Source: Macrolepiota albuminosa | Taxonomy: Eukaryota; Basidiomycota; Agaricomycetes; Agaricales; Agaricaceae | Length of the DNA stretch: 64,000 bases | NCBI GenBank assembly: GCA_027475525.1 | Contig: JAMWFC010000115.1 | Span: 1,302,001 to 1,366,000, forward strand | Direction of reading: 5' to 3' | Shown here: in pieces, positions 1 through 11,248 of the stretch | How positions within the stretch are numbered: the stretch's first letter is position 1 | Layout of the letters: each line of letters opens with the position of its first letter | The notes under the pieces: generated by a model | The model's database searches: none | What the model saw: only the letters and a program-made list of their open reading frames with translations | Told to the model about the DNA's origin: nothing | Translations under genes and position numbers: made by a program

Positions 1-1511
1 TCATTCAAACCGCGAAAGATCTTCCTGACGAGTTTCCTTTTAACCTTGACATGAACTCGGGAAGCTCTCTGGGGCTGGGTAGGACGTCGAGCATCATCTG
101 GTGTTTATCTGTTTGTCTTATGCACTCGCAGGTTATCTGCAGCAAACTATTGATAAGGGCAAACGAAGCAGTTCGGCAACTTCGTATCTGGCGCCGCAGT
201 TCTTGAAGCGGTCTAACTTGGACGTTCTTACCAATATACGTGTGACTCGTATAATTCAGACGGGCTTTTCCAAAGGACTCCCCGTTTTTGGGGCTGTTGA
301 AGTTTGCCATAATCCTAGTGGTATCTCAACGTTCAGCTTCTCAAGAACACATGCTAACTCGCGTCATAGATCACCATCACCACAAACGCTTAGTTGCGTC
401 GAAAGAGATTATCTTGTCTGCTGGCGTGATTGGTACACCACAACTGTTACTAAACTCAGGCATTGGAGAGTCTTCTGAGCTTCGTTCAGTTGGAATTGAG
501 CCTGTACTTCATTTGCCTGATGTAGGAAAGAACTTCTCGGATCAGCCTGCTGTCTCGGTATCATGGCTCGTGAACTCCACTAGTAACGACAACATCTATG
601 AGTGCGTCCATGTGATCCAAATACTCACAATATACTCAGAGTCCTCTAGTATCTCAAGAGACCCGGAACTACAGACAAAGTACTTCCAGCAGTGGCAGAC
701 TAATCAAACAGGACCGTTCTCCGCTACTGGCTTTTCCTTCATCTTCTGGGGCCGATTACCAGATGATTTGTCCATCTTTCAAATGTCTACTGATCCTGCG
801 TCAGGGAAGAACACGCCTCATTATGAGATAATCTTCTCTGTAAATACGTCCTAGGTCAAGCATCTTGCCGCAGCTCACTTGCTCATTGTCAGAACGGAGG
901 GATTTTTCCGATACGCGAAGGTCCCTACCTCTCGTTATCGAATATAGTTGTGTCTTCTGCCAGTCGTATGCCGCCCCATTCCCTCCTCTGAAGCAACTCT
1001 AATAATGTGTTCAAGGTGGAAATGTCACATTGAAGACATCCAACCCTTTCGACCATCCCCTCATCAATCCTGGTATCTTAAACTCTGAATATGATAGATT
1101 GGCCCTACGAGAATCAGTGAAGAAGTCCATACGCTTCGTATCTGCTCCTGCATGGAAGGACTTCATAATTCGGCCTGACGGAGGCCTGGAAAACGTCGCC
1201 ACGGATGACGATCTAGACAGGTTTATTTTGAATTCCGCCTTCCTTGGCCTGCACGGTGTAGGGACTGCGGCCATGTCGGCTAAAGGTGTTTCACATGGGG
1301 TAGTAGACCCAGATCTGCGTCTCAAGGGCGCTTTGAGGCTTCGTGTCGTCGATGCGTCGGTTATGGTGAGTCTCGGGTCTTCATCGGTCCCCACAGGTTG
1401 ACCTTCATGCCGAAACATCAGCCATATGTACCAGCAGCACACACTCAAGCCCCGGTTTACATCATCGCTGAAAGAGCTGCCGACTTAATCAAGGATTTCT
1501 GGCACGAATAG
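1..1511 (+). CDS. GMC oxidoreductase, aryl-alcohol-oxidase-like (3' part; 5' end outside window)
   Basis: This is a secreted-type FAD alcohol oxidase of the GMC family, likely supplying hydrogen peroxide to ligninolytic peroxidases. Exons read from the sequence are <1-78, 132-320, 370-839, 893-965, 1016-1365 and 1422-1511, all with GT-AG introns of 49-56 nt. The read-through near 602-641 may hide one more short intron. GMC signature 2 is seen (SAGVIGTPQLLLNSGIG). The two family catalytic histidines are present, one in LHGVGTAAM and one in PAAHTQAP just after the last splice. The N-terminal Rossmann FAD-binding part lies upstream of base 1. The C terminus ends in the usual AERAADLIKDF block and then TAG. 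Its 3' end faces the convergent CE1 esterase. The visible part shows no break, so it looks functional. Aryl-alcohol oxidase rather than another GMC branch is inferred from overall similarity. Confidence 0.88.
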
Positions 1512-1985
1512 TTTGTTCTAATTTTTTGTGGTGGGTTGCCCGACTGTGCAACGATTAAATCAGTAGATCCTAGAGTTCATACACTCGGGACTTACGATGT
1601 AACGAAACAAGCTTTGGACAGAATGAGCGCGGTCGGCCCAACAAATTCTGAAGAATCAAAATAATCAAAGAAAAGAGAACAAAAAGAAAAATAAGCTTTT
1701 GAGGGGTCAAACGATGAAAAATCACTGAGTGTCTGCTGAGCATCGCAACCAGCTGCTGGCTGCCTGAAGATATCTATATCTTACTGTCCAGCCCTAAGAT
1801 GTCTTGAACATTGATAGTCATATCGACTTAGTTGTGAGACGGGCTTCGATTCTTTGAGTGTTGCAAGCCGCGACGCGGGAAAATGGTAAAAACATATATA
1901 GTCCCTTGACATCAGAATACTATTGTGGAATTGTCGCGCGAAGGCGCTACTACGATGAATCTCACTCAGCACTAACGACGAATCC
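1512..1985. other. Intergenic, convergent 3' ends
   Basis: This lies between the stop of the GMC gene and the stop of the CE1 esterase on the opposite strand. It holds an A-rich stretch around 1655-1700. No gene was seen. Confidence 0.6.
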
Positions 1986-3262
1986 TTACAAGCACTGAAA
2001 AAGATAGTCAGTAAGTAAAGTGCAAACAATGCAAAAAACAGACCTGGGAATGATAATCATTAATGTACTGACAAGTGTACGGAGGTTCACAAACGGACGT
2101 TCCACTGAAGCCGAGGCTATGTTCCTGTCAGTGAAAGCGCTATGATAATTACCATGATACTAACCCCCCGCATTGACCATAGTGGGTCTGCTGAGCTCCA
2201 TGAGCAGTTGTGGTCGTACTCGGTACGGAAGTAGTAGAGGACGAAGTCAGCGTGGAAGTTGGTGCAGTTGTTGTGCTCATGCCGCCGGTTATAGCAAACC
2301 ATGCAAGTACATCATTCTCCTGAACAGGAATATTATGATCAACACCAGCCGCACTGATGGCTTGGAAGTTTGGTCCATAGATCGAACGGGTCCAGTTAGG
2401 AAGGGGAGAATTGTATGTAACGTTCGTTGGAGTAGTGGAATAGCCAAAGACATTGGTCCATTGTTTGACACCTTCCGCGAAGTTATTGTAGTTGAGAGTC
2501 GTATCACCGTGAGAGAATCAGTTAAAGTCAAACTATGTGAACCGAGCTGAAATCGCTTACAGTGTTCCCTGCCAAATTTGCATCTTTGGGCGGGCACCGC
2601 TATACCCAGGGTATCCACTTCGGACGAGATCACCCTAAAGAGCGTTCAGCCAAGCGAAACGTGCTGCATAAAACGTTTACCCATTCTTGAGGTGTTTTCG
2701 AGATGGTTCCAGTGGCACAGGCAGAATTCCACATATCAGGGCCAGCAAAACAACCATAAGGCACGCCTGCGAATGCAGAACAAGCCTTGAAGAGATCAGG
2801 ATATGCACCAGCAAGGACATTGGTCATCATAGCGCCAGAAGAGGTACCAGTCGCGAAAACACGATTGGGATGGACGTTCCAATTTGCGATCGCATAGCGA
2901 ACTGCAGACACTAGTCCCAGTGAGTCCCCTCCAGCATCATGGGTAAGCGTAGCAATGGAGTGGACGTCCCAACAATTACTGCTGTCTGGAGCATCGGGGT
3001 AGATGACGAGGAAGCCATGCTGATCAGCAAGATTGGCGTATTGGGTGCCCGTGAAGTAAGCCTGTGCCGTGCCACCGCAATAGTGAATTGCGACGATAAG
3101 TGCAGGAGAAGCTGCTACAGTCGGTGGACGATAAAGATAAATCCCGACATTAGTAGGGTTTGAGCCAAAGTTGAGAACTTGTTGTAGTTGACCAGCGGCA
3201 GCATTACACAGTACGGTGAAGGCAGCAACCGTCAAGAAAGTGAGAAGAGAGCGAACGAACAT
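1986..3262 (-). CDS. Secreted CE1 esterase (acetylxylan/feruloyl esterase type) with C-terminal CBM1
   Basis: This is a secreted serine esterase removing acetyl or feruloyl groups from xylan. Read on the minus strand the exons are 3262-2681, 2561-2634, 2165-2506, 2044-2116 and 1986-1994. A signal peptide (MFVRSLLTFLTVAAFTVLCNA) is followed by a PHB-depolymerase-like alpha/beta hydrolase domain with nucleophile motif GTSSGAMM and a C-terminal His in GVDHNIP. A Ser/Thr-rich linker of about 30 residues leads to a fungal cellulose-binding CBM1 (HYGQCGG...GFSG...YTCQ...YHSQCL), whose four-cysteine pattern is complete and is split by two introns. Oddity: the intron at 2507-2560 has a normal GT donor, but the only acceptor that keeps frame ends in GG rather than AG (2507-2508). 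The allele may therefore splice poorly, use a non-canonical site, or carry a base error. Acetylxylan versus feruloyl specificity cannot be told from this. Confidence 0.88.
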
Positions 3263-4906
3263 TTTACTGGTGGAGTTTGAGATTTACATCTAGTCACCAA
3301 TCCATCGGCATTTTATAGTAAGAAAAACGCCATTATACGCCCATTCCCAGATTTTTTCGACAAGCCTCTACATCAGGCTTGCTTGACACTTGGAGCTGCG
3401 ATTGTACCTCGGCATTGTGGTCGGAAGAAACCATGGTTGAAGTGCGCACGTGCACTTTCCTTGCTCTTTACTTTATCGCCGCCAAGGCTTCTATTCAGCT
3501 TGTTTTTGTCTCGCAAAGATCTCTCATTGTACCAGAGGAGCTCCAACGATGAGATAGCTCGCATATTGTGGACAGCCCTTTCAAAGACAATGTTACCATA
3601 ACCATATAATGCTGTTTCATTTTTCATTGTTTTTTTTTTCCTACTAGAATTGCCTTTGGACGATTATAAAGCTCCACCATTCAAGAGAATACAAGTTAAA
3701 ATGTTTTTTGTTAGTTTCCCAATATAACTTGCTGCTGGTCTTTGTCAGGAAAATTCGATTTGGTAGCCTCTCTTAGCCTCTCCTCGAAATTTCTTTTCCA
3801 ATCCATGCCGATCCCCGTTCAAATGGTAGGGCCGGAAGAATCGCAAGTCTCTCATCATTAGGGATCCTGCAGCAATGATTACCCTCAATTCTTATGAGTT
3901 GTATGTGTCCAACAAGCGAGTAGCTATTTGATCCGACAACTCCAGTGTCTTCTTAAATATTCACTTACTGGGCAATTATGACACGTGCATTACATAGTAT
4001 AATCTAGTACAACGGCAGAAGCAAGTACAATGCAATGCTCACGTTAATGGAAGGGACAATCTCCTAGATCCTGTAGCAACGCTGCATGAACTTGAATAGG
4101 GTAGTTTACCGGGAGAAGCGAGAGAACCTATTTTTGAAGCAACTGACGCAAAAGTGCAAAAAATGGCAGCGGCAATCACCTGCAAGATGTCTCAGCGAGT
4201 ATCGTCGCTTTCGCCCGCCATCTCCTTGCGTTACTGAAAATCCATCCGCTGCCTTGTCGTACATGCAACCGCTACCTTGTCGTTCATTCAACGCTCAAAG
4301 CAATCCGTCTGAGCAAGAGTCAGCTGGCGCAGCTATCATTGCAAATATCTTGGCGTAACGGCATATGTCTGGCAATGGTGAGAGAGTTCAGGCTCAGTGA
4401 TGAGCAGAAAGCTAGCAGTAGACCTTGCCAGTGTCTGTGCTCCAGGAGTGGGCCAGTCTTGAAGTTTGTAGCCCGTTTCTTGTGTCCGCGCTCGAGTCGG
4501 TCCAATTGTGTCGCTGCTCAAAGGAAAGTCGTCTTGGTTAGGCTTGGGAACGGAGTCCAGACCCGTCGGCAAATAACATCAGGCACGGAGGCACAGAAGG
4601 CACATAAACTACCGGCTACGCCCTCCTTCCGGTCACTTCCTGCCGTTCTCCCCTTTATCAAAACTCCAATTTAGATCACTTAGGCATCAATATTTCAGTG
4701 TGCAAGAAAACGAGAGCACCCATAGAAAAACTCGGGTTTCCCATACCGCAAGACAACTAATGGCCCGGATGTTGCCATATATGTTTGGGAATGTCAATAT
4801 GTCACATCATCGCAATAGGTATCTTGCGTCTTGCGCCATGCGTACGTGTCGGCATTAACATGCCGCATTTTATTATCGCGTTTTTCCACCTTTGATTTCC
4901 CCATCA
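3263..4906. other. Intergenic, no gene recognised
   Basis: This stretch separates the divergent starts of the CE1 esterase (-) and the KRE6-like gene (+). It contains only short open frames with no recognisable domain, for example at 4339-4674. The upstream regions of both genes lie here. No repeat or RNA gene was recognised. Confidence 0.5.
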
Positions 4907-6646
4907 ATGACCCGAAGGCCTCTACCATGGTTTCAAGAAGACGACTTTGACTCTGACCCGTCTTCCCACTTGATCCCCTCATCTGGACGAGAGTCCCCTC
5001 ACGAGAGACGACACATGCCTCCCGGTGAGGCCGTTCAATCCATGCGTCCTGCGTACGTCTTCGACAACGTTGAGACGTTGTCATCTGATGGTTCTCCCGC
5101 CCACTCGCAGTCCTACGACAGCATGCCACCATCCCCCAGACAAAATCCTTTGGCTGAGTTTCCTCAGAAGTCGACACCCGAAGGCAGTACACGTCATAGC
5201 CAGTTTTCACGTTACGCATCGTACAATGGAGTTCCACCGTCGCCACTCAATCCTGCCATCACCTCTGTCCCTCACACGCTTTCCCCGTTTTCCCGTTCTG
5301 GTCTCTGCGGAAGTGCCCAAATCATGAGGGTACCTTCGGAAGAATGTCGAGCACTCTCGTCTGGATCGCCGTCGTCGACAAACCCGTCACACACCCGTGG
5401 TTCTATGATCCTTTACCGTAAGGCAGAAAGTCAGGACAACCTTTCCCCGCCCCAATTTCCCCACTCGAAACGCAACTCGATGATTTCAACCGATTCCTTC
5501 CCCCTTTCCTCAGATTCCAAGTACCCCGTTGGGGCGATGATGTCGGAGCACGGGCTCGTGGCCTATGCATGGGATCCACTAGAGGATGATGCGACTGATG
5601 AAGAGGACAAGCTTCATGATTTCGATTGGAAGACTACGTACGACTCTGAGCGCTCACTGTCACTGCGAGGCTTCATCAACATTGCAGCGCTGATTCTACT
5701 GCTCTCTGCGTTACTTTGTTTGTTCGTGATGTACCCCGTCTACCGATCTTTGAACGACAATGGGCGGGGTGCATTGATTGTTGGAAACACGAGGATCAAC
5801 TCCACAGGGCAGGCGTCGTCCGTCGAGTTCGATCCACGAAGTAAAGTTCTATCGCTGTGAGTAAGCTATCTTGAGTTTTATATTGCATACCTAAAAATGG
5901 ACGTGAGTAGGCCGTCATCGGTAGGATTAGATCCTACGACTCCGCAAGAAGCCTTGATCCGGAGGAGCCAAGATGGCGCATTGTACCGTCTAGTCTTTTC
6001 GGACGAGTTCAACACCGACGGCCGGTCATTCTACAAAGGTAGTTTTTATTCTCGTTAAATCGCATCTTCTGAATCTTACTCTCAATCCAGACGATGATCC
6101 TTTCTGGGAAGCTGTGGATTACCAAGTACATGATCAGGGGCTTATCACAACTCATAATGGCTATCTTGGTCTTAGCCCCCATATTGTGTCCGTAAGGAGC
6201 CCTCGGATCGGAGTACAGACGGGAGGTTTTTTGAAGCAACGGACTTCCTCTTGTCTGGACGGAGGTTTCATTGAAGTGTCCGTCGCGTCTCCATCATCTC
6301 CACAGAATAAGCACTTGATGGTAGGTGAAGCTGTGTGCAGCCAATGAGCACCGGAGGTTCTTACGTAGTCATGATATAGTGGACAGGTTCTTGGATTCGT
6401 GCCGATGCTGGGGCACCGACACAAGGCGTCAGCCTCTCTGAATTGGTTTCATTAAAACTAATATTCAATTCAGGTAACGCTGGTGCAGTAATTTCCATGA
6501 CAACCGATTACTGACTTGCGTCAAGGACCTGCGGAGGCAATGGCGATCGACTTCGTACGGTATTATCAAAGAGTCGGGTCGTCGCCACGATCTTGTGATA
6601 ACACAACGCTACAAACACTTGAGTTTCCAAGAGATTATCTTTAATC
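4907..6646 (+). pseudogene. KRE6/SKN1-type beta-glucan synthesis protein with the catalytic core deleted
   Basis: KRE6/SKN1 proteins are type II membrane GH16-like proteins needed for beta-1,6-glucan in the cell wall. The start is ATG 4907; an in-frame TTG further upstream was not used. Exons 4907-5856, 5911-6038 and 6091 onward give a Ser/Pro-rich cytoplasmic head of about 250 residues, a membrane anchor (INIAALILLLSALLCLFVMY), then the family block ending SDEFNTDGRSFYK and DDPFWEAVDY. The typical GFIEVSV strand follows near 6265. After about 6320 the frame falls apart. A short piece reading WTGSWIRADAG is seen near 6381, then the family C terminus (PAEAMAIDFVRYYQ) at about 6528-6646. The GH16 centre with its E-x-D-x-x-E catalytic motif is missing. 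I read this as an internally deleted copy. Without transcripts a short functional product cannot be excluded. Confidence 0.75.
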
Positions 6647-6683
6647 GCGCGCGTGGATGTCCCATCTTCCTTGCGAAAATTTG

Positions 6684-6837
6684 TCTGGTTTCGTTGATAC
6701 CTTGATGGCCATATTCTCCTATCAGTACGGACTTCTCTGAGCTTTCGTACTTCGATCATGTCTGGTTTCGTTGATACCTTGATGGCCATATTCTCCTATC
6801 AGTACGGACTTCTCTGAGCTTTCGTACTTCGATCATG
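6684..6837. repeat. Perfect 77-bp tandem duplication
   Basis: Units 6684-6760 and 6761-6837 are identical. It lies just 3' of the KRE6-like stop and affects no reading frame. Confidence 0.95.
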
Positions 6838-8035
6838 AAAGGACCATTTCGATATCCAGTTTTATGCATATATTGTTTATTCCTGGGTCTGTACTAATTT
6901 GAAATGTATACCTCTACCTCCACGCTCCTTTGTTTCCAATATTCCTTCGAATTATATACCTTCATTGCGTCTTGCTTATAACGTTCTTTTGTTCTTTTTT
7001 TCTAGATTCACCTACTGTGCAAATCACTGATTCACCACGACATCGTTGACAAACATTTGGGCAATACAAATCTAACCCAATCAAAATTATGTCTCGAGAA
7101 AAATACTTTTTTTAAGTGTAGAAACCAATTGTATAGACAGATATTATGTATAGCTTTGAAAGTGAAGGAGTTTTTCTTTTTTGAAGGTCCAATTTCATAC
7201 AATATATGATACTTATCAAAAGCTTCCTTACTTCATAGAATCCAAGGACTTTGGGCGTCCAGAGTATCCATTGCAATTGTTCTTTACAATATTTTCACGG
7301 TGACATTGAGTCCTGAGGGTAGAATAGTTGACTAAACTCTTCATCGATTACTGAGACACGTCATATATGAACAATGACAAGGACAGAGCCTTGCTCTCGA
7401 ATATTTCTATTTCAAATCTGAGAAACACCTTGGACGCTCATGCAACGGCCACTTGTAATCCCATCGATTACCACTTACTAAATAGGGACAGCTTGGACAT
7501 GTTTCGAGTGAACCTTACTTACATCTACCATATACCCTCCGCCCCCGGTCGAAACCTTCCTTTCTTTTCCCGATTCTTGACTGCACACTTGGTGGATTAC
7601 GAACATAGGGTGGTTCCCGATCCGAACTCAGTGAAGATGTACGTCTTACACTACTGTACCCTAAGAGCTCCACTATCCAATATTCAATTGCGTTCTTGTC
7701 GCTCCTTTGTTCCCTCCTGGGCTTGTGCACGGCACTCCACTTTGACTGATGTATCAACAACGTCTCATAACCGAGTCGAAATCACTTGTTTTATAATCTA
7801 TACGTCTCTTGGGCAAAATCAAGTCCGCATGGATCTTCAACAGGTATCGAATCGATCCAGAGATGTTTCAAATCTGGTTTCCTTGGCATTGAAATGTTGA
7901 AACCTGATTTTGTCGGTACCGAAACGTTTGCTCATCGGTCTGTCCGCTCGAGAGCTGAGCTCACATTGAGCTCGGGTTATATATAACATCATATATGGTA
8001 GGTCTTGATATTATTGTCTGCATTCCCCTGTTTCA
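6838..8035. other. Intergenic, no gene recognised
   Basis: This is AT-rich DNA. A 177-codon open frame on + at 7367-7900 has no recognisable domain, no intron signals fitting a longer product and no signal peptide, so I do not call it a gene. The promoter of the following membrane-protein gene should lie in its last few hundred bases. Confidence 0.45.
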
Positions 8036-9438
8036 ATGGCACTAAATGAACGACAAAAACTCTCTATGGTAGGAAATAGATTATTTATCATCCTTTGGCC
8101 TCTTGCCATTGCTCTATTGCTTCTTGGTAAGTACGGCGGTAGAAAGTTAAACCGTTTTCCTTCTGATAATACGATCTTCCCAGGCGTTTTGGTCTTTCTT
8201 TGTGTCCTCACGATGCGTTCTCTCATGTATGTGATCTGAGCAGTCGTATAACTCACTCCAAAGCAGAACTCACCTTTGGGATTAGCCTGGGCCACTTGTC
8301 CTATTCATCTAGGATCATGATGTTTGTGGGCCTCTTTGGACTCGCTGTGTCAACTGTTCAATGTGTCGTGTTATTCGATTTGATGATGATCGGTATTCAT
8401 TTCATCTCCAATATTACGACAATGTCGCTCTTGAAGGAGAATTTTCTCGCATACAATGCCGTTGTTCTCAAGATATCCATTATTTGGTATTGGAGCTGTC
8501 GTGTCCTTGTGCGCCTTCCCTTCGACTAGCGCTTTACTTGATCATAACCAGAGACTGTAGCCTCTGCTTGTCGACACACTAATTCTATGGCGTGTTCGAA
8601 CAGCCTTTGCGAGGGCAAGATGGGTAACTTATTTCGTATTTTCTCTGTGGATAATCACACTAGGTGATCTTTCCCTTCTCCTACAATTGGACAAATAATT
8701 CATCTTAGCGCTCTAAGTCACGACGCTGTGCCCACTTGGATTGCTTTCGAATGCTGTCGCTAAACATGGCAATATACGAAATTCGCCAGCCATTGGAACC
8801 TTCTTTACCGTCGGCATGGCATTCTCATTCGCAACCAATGCCATGACCACTTTGTCCGTTGCGTGGATTTTCTGGTACGAGTCATTTTTCACCGTTATGA
8901 CATCTGAAACTATGTCATCCTAATGTCATCGTCCAGGAAGCACCGGAGAATTCTTCGAATGAACGCAATCGCCACCCAGCGGCGCTCATTGAATTCACGA
9001 CGGCTTCTTTTGTTGCTAATAGATTCGGGTGCAATCTATTGTGTGCTCCAGGTAATTGGATCGCTAAACGTTTCTAGCATTTATCATTTAACAGTCCTAG
9101 TCAACAGCTACGATTCTCAATGCTTTTAATTTTCCACTCACGTCTGCAGGAAATATACTCTCAGAAGTGATCCTCTCTGCTCAAACGGTCATCTCTGTGT
9201 GTCCTTGCCTCATTGTGCAGCAAGAGAGATTAACAATCGTTGACTTACGGAACTTTAGGCTATGTACCCGACCGTCATCGCCTCGCTCCTGAATAGACCT
9301 TCTTTTCTGCTTGACACCATCAAAGAAGCCGAATCGTATTCAAGTGGGCAGACAGTCACCATGCCAATATTTACTTCTGTCATAATAATGGAATCGATCG
9401 ACCTTGGCACTTATCATGACGCACCACAACCCTGTTGA
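8036..9438 (+). CDS. Multi-pass membrane protein of an uncharacterised basidiomycete family
   Basis: This is a polytopic integral membrane protein, apparently with seven helices. Function is unknown. ATG 8036 opens a first helix (RLFIIL...LALLLLG) that splices at 8129. Later exons, recognised by frame and GT-AG sites, encode a helix around 8275-8400, then LLVDTLILWRVRTAF with the next helix (8557-8665), a helix with ATNAMTTLSVAWIFW (about 8800-8875), a basic loop leading into LLLLLIDSGAIYCVLQ (8939-9050), a helix near 9150-9200, and AMYPTVIASLLN (about 9260), ending in a soluble tail at TGA 9436. The [IL]xSGAIYC and YPT motifs are shared by a large family of fungal 7-helix proteins. The exact splicing of exons 2-3 (8180-8555) is uncertain, and internal stops in single frames there could mean either missed introns or decay. 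Confidence 0.6.
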
Positions 9439-11248
9439 CCATGGTTTAGAGCATCTATGAAGTGATATTTTCGATAATGACTTATATTTTACGTATCTAC
9501 CCTACATACCTCAATAATTATTGAAACTGAGTTCTTGACTGAAACAACGTTAGTAGATTCAGATAGAAGCTCATATAATTCACGACTCGAGATAATTCCG
9601 CTGTCACTTGACATCTAAGATACACCTGGACCTTACTCGAGCAGCAACTGCATCTCAATCTCGCAGACTTTCCAATCTTAACGGATTATTCATTTGCGTG
9701 ACAGCCCACGGCGTCTATACGCCATTGTCGGTTTCAAGCCGACTCATTGCGAGGGGTGAAGTCTCGGGCACATAACAGGCAGGAAACGTCAAATTTGGAT
9801 ATTTGGCCACAGTGGGCTGACTGAAAAGTAAGCTAAGTGCCTGAGGGCCACGGTAATCTTAGAGGGAAAGGTATCAATGACCGAAAGCTCAAGAGGAAAT
9901 ACTGTATGTGGAGTAAGACCCAGAATCCGAACATAAGGGCTTGAAGTAGCTTCGGTATCCACTTCGTTGCAACACAACCTGTCGAGATTCGAGCTCGTCT
10001 CCGTAGTGGTTACTCTGTGCACATATACTATCAGTCTCCAGATGGAAAGTTCTCGTATTCTTTAATCCCTACGTTACGGAAGACACTAACTGAAACAAGA
10101 TCTACAATGGTAAAAAAGATGAGCCCCGTCTATGCCAAGAGAGAAATAGCTCTTGCCAAGGCAACTGAGTGGAGTTGAATAGAATTACGAGAATGTGAGG
10201 CATAAGCGTTGACTGTTGCGGCAAGTAGGTGGGTTCGGCAGCGGCCATCTCGAAGAACATTTAATCCAGTTACTGTAATTTTAAACATACCATCGCATAC
10301 TCGGGAGATGTCAGGCTGTCACGATGGTGTGGAGAGATAAGATTGGAAAATGTTTGGAACGCGTCACATCACAAGACACCATCACAAGACACCATCACCC
10401 GCAAAAAACGTCTACTCACAAGGTTCTAACAGAAAGAATTCAGCTGAGTTATATACAGTTAAATTTTTAAATCGACTACCTTGGTGTGCGAGTCTTTGGA
10501 CATAACTTCTCGATATGGGCGCTGTCCGGAAATAATGGAAGGAAGACTCGAGGAAAAAACACGTTCCGACATAAAAACTACCTTTTTCTATGGGAGAGAT
10601 TGCAAGTTTGGCTCCCACGCCCTTAAGTGTGATTGAATGCTCTTGTGATCAGCTGAGCTGCTCATAGCTACTCTGATTGATACGGTCGGTGTCTCAAATT
10701 TACAGTCCATCTTTACAGATTTGCAAGATTCAATAGGTGTTTGAGTGGATCAATGCAGCGCAGATGGAAAGGAGGACCTGAGTTCCTTCTGGACTGCTAG
10801 AAACTGAATTCATTTTCCATTTTCCACTTGGAGAGGACAGCTGCAGTTTGTTGAGGTTCATTGAGACGTCGAATGACACATTTTCTAACAGGCTCCTGGC
10901 GGAGAGAAACGAATCTTCAAGTTGTTTCCCATGATAAGAGCCGCATAATGACCCGTGAATTACTTCTGTCAGAAAATTTGTCATAAAGTGCTCTTGTGGG
11001 TCCACGCGCTCCAGTCACAATGTAGCAAAGGTGTAATAGAGCGGACTTGGTGGAGTGGGAAGATCTATGGATGGGTACATACATAGATTGCCTACATACA
11101 TAAGTACTACATATATACATGTCCCGAGTCTTATGAGAATTTCAGTCAAGGAACAGGACCCACCATTTACCCAAGTTCCTCCCGTGACTCTGATCCTGCA
11201 TTCCATTTCTCCCTCGACCACAAATCGTCGAGATATATATCTTGAGAA
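9439..11248. other. Intergenic, possible gene remnants
   Basis: Three short minus-strand frames (9789-10022, 10412-10618, 10730-11005) have leucine-rich composition, but I could not link them into a gene. A small 14-bp repeat (catcacaagacac type) occurs at about 10367-10398. The last 100 bases hold an AT-rich promoter-like stretch (gatatatatc near 11231) upstream of the carboxypeptidase start. Confidence 0.4.

Noticed and set aside
4892..4906. Earlier start of the KRE6-like gene
   Set aside because: The codon at 4892 is TTG. The first ATG in frame is at 4907.
7367..7900. 177-codon open frame as a gene
   Set aside because: No domain, no signal peptide, no splice pattern extending it, and codon choice does not resemble neighbouring genes.
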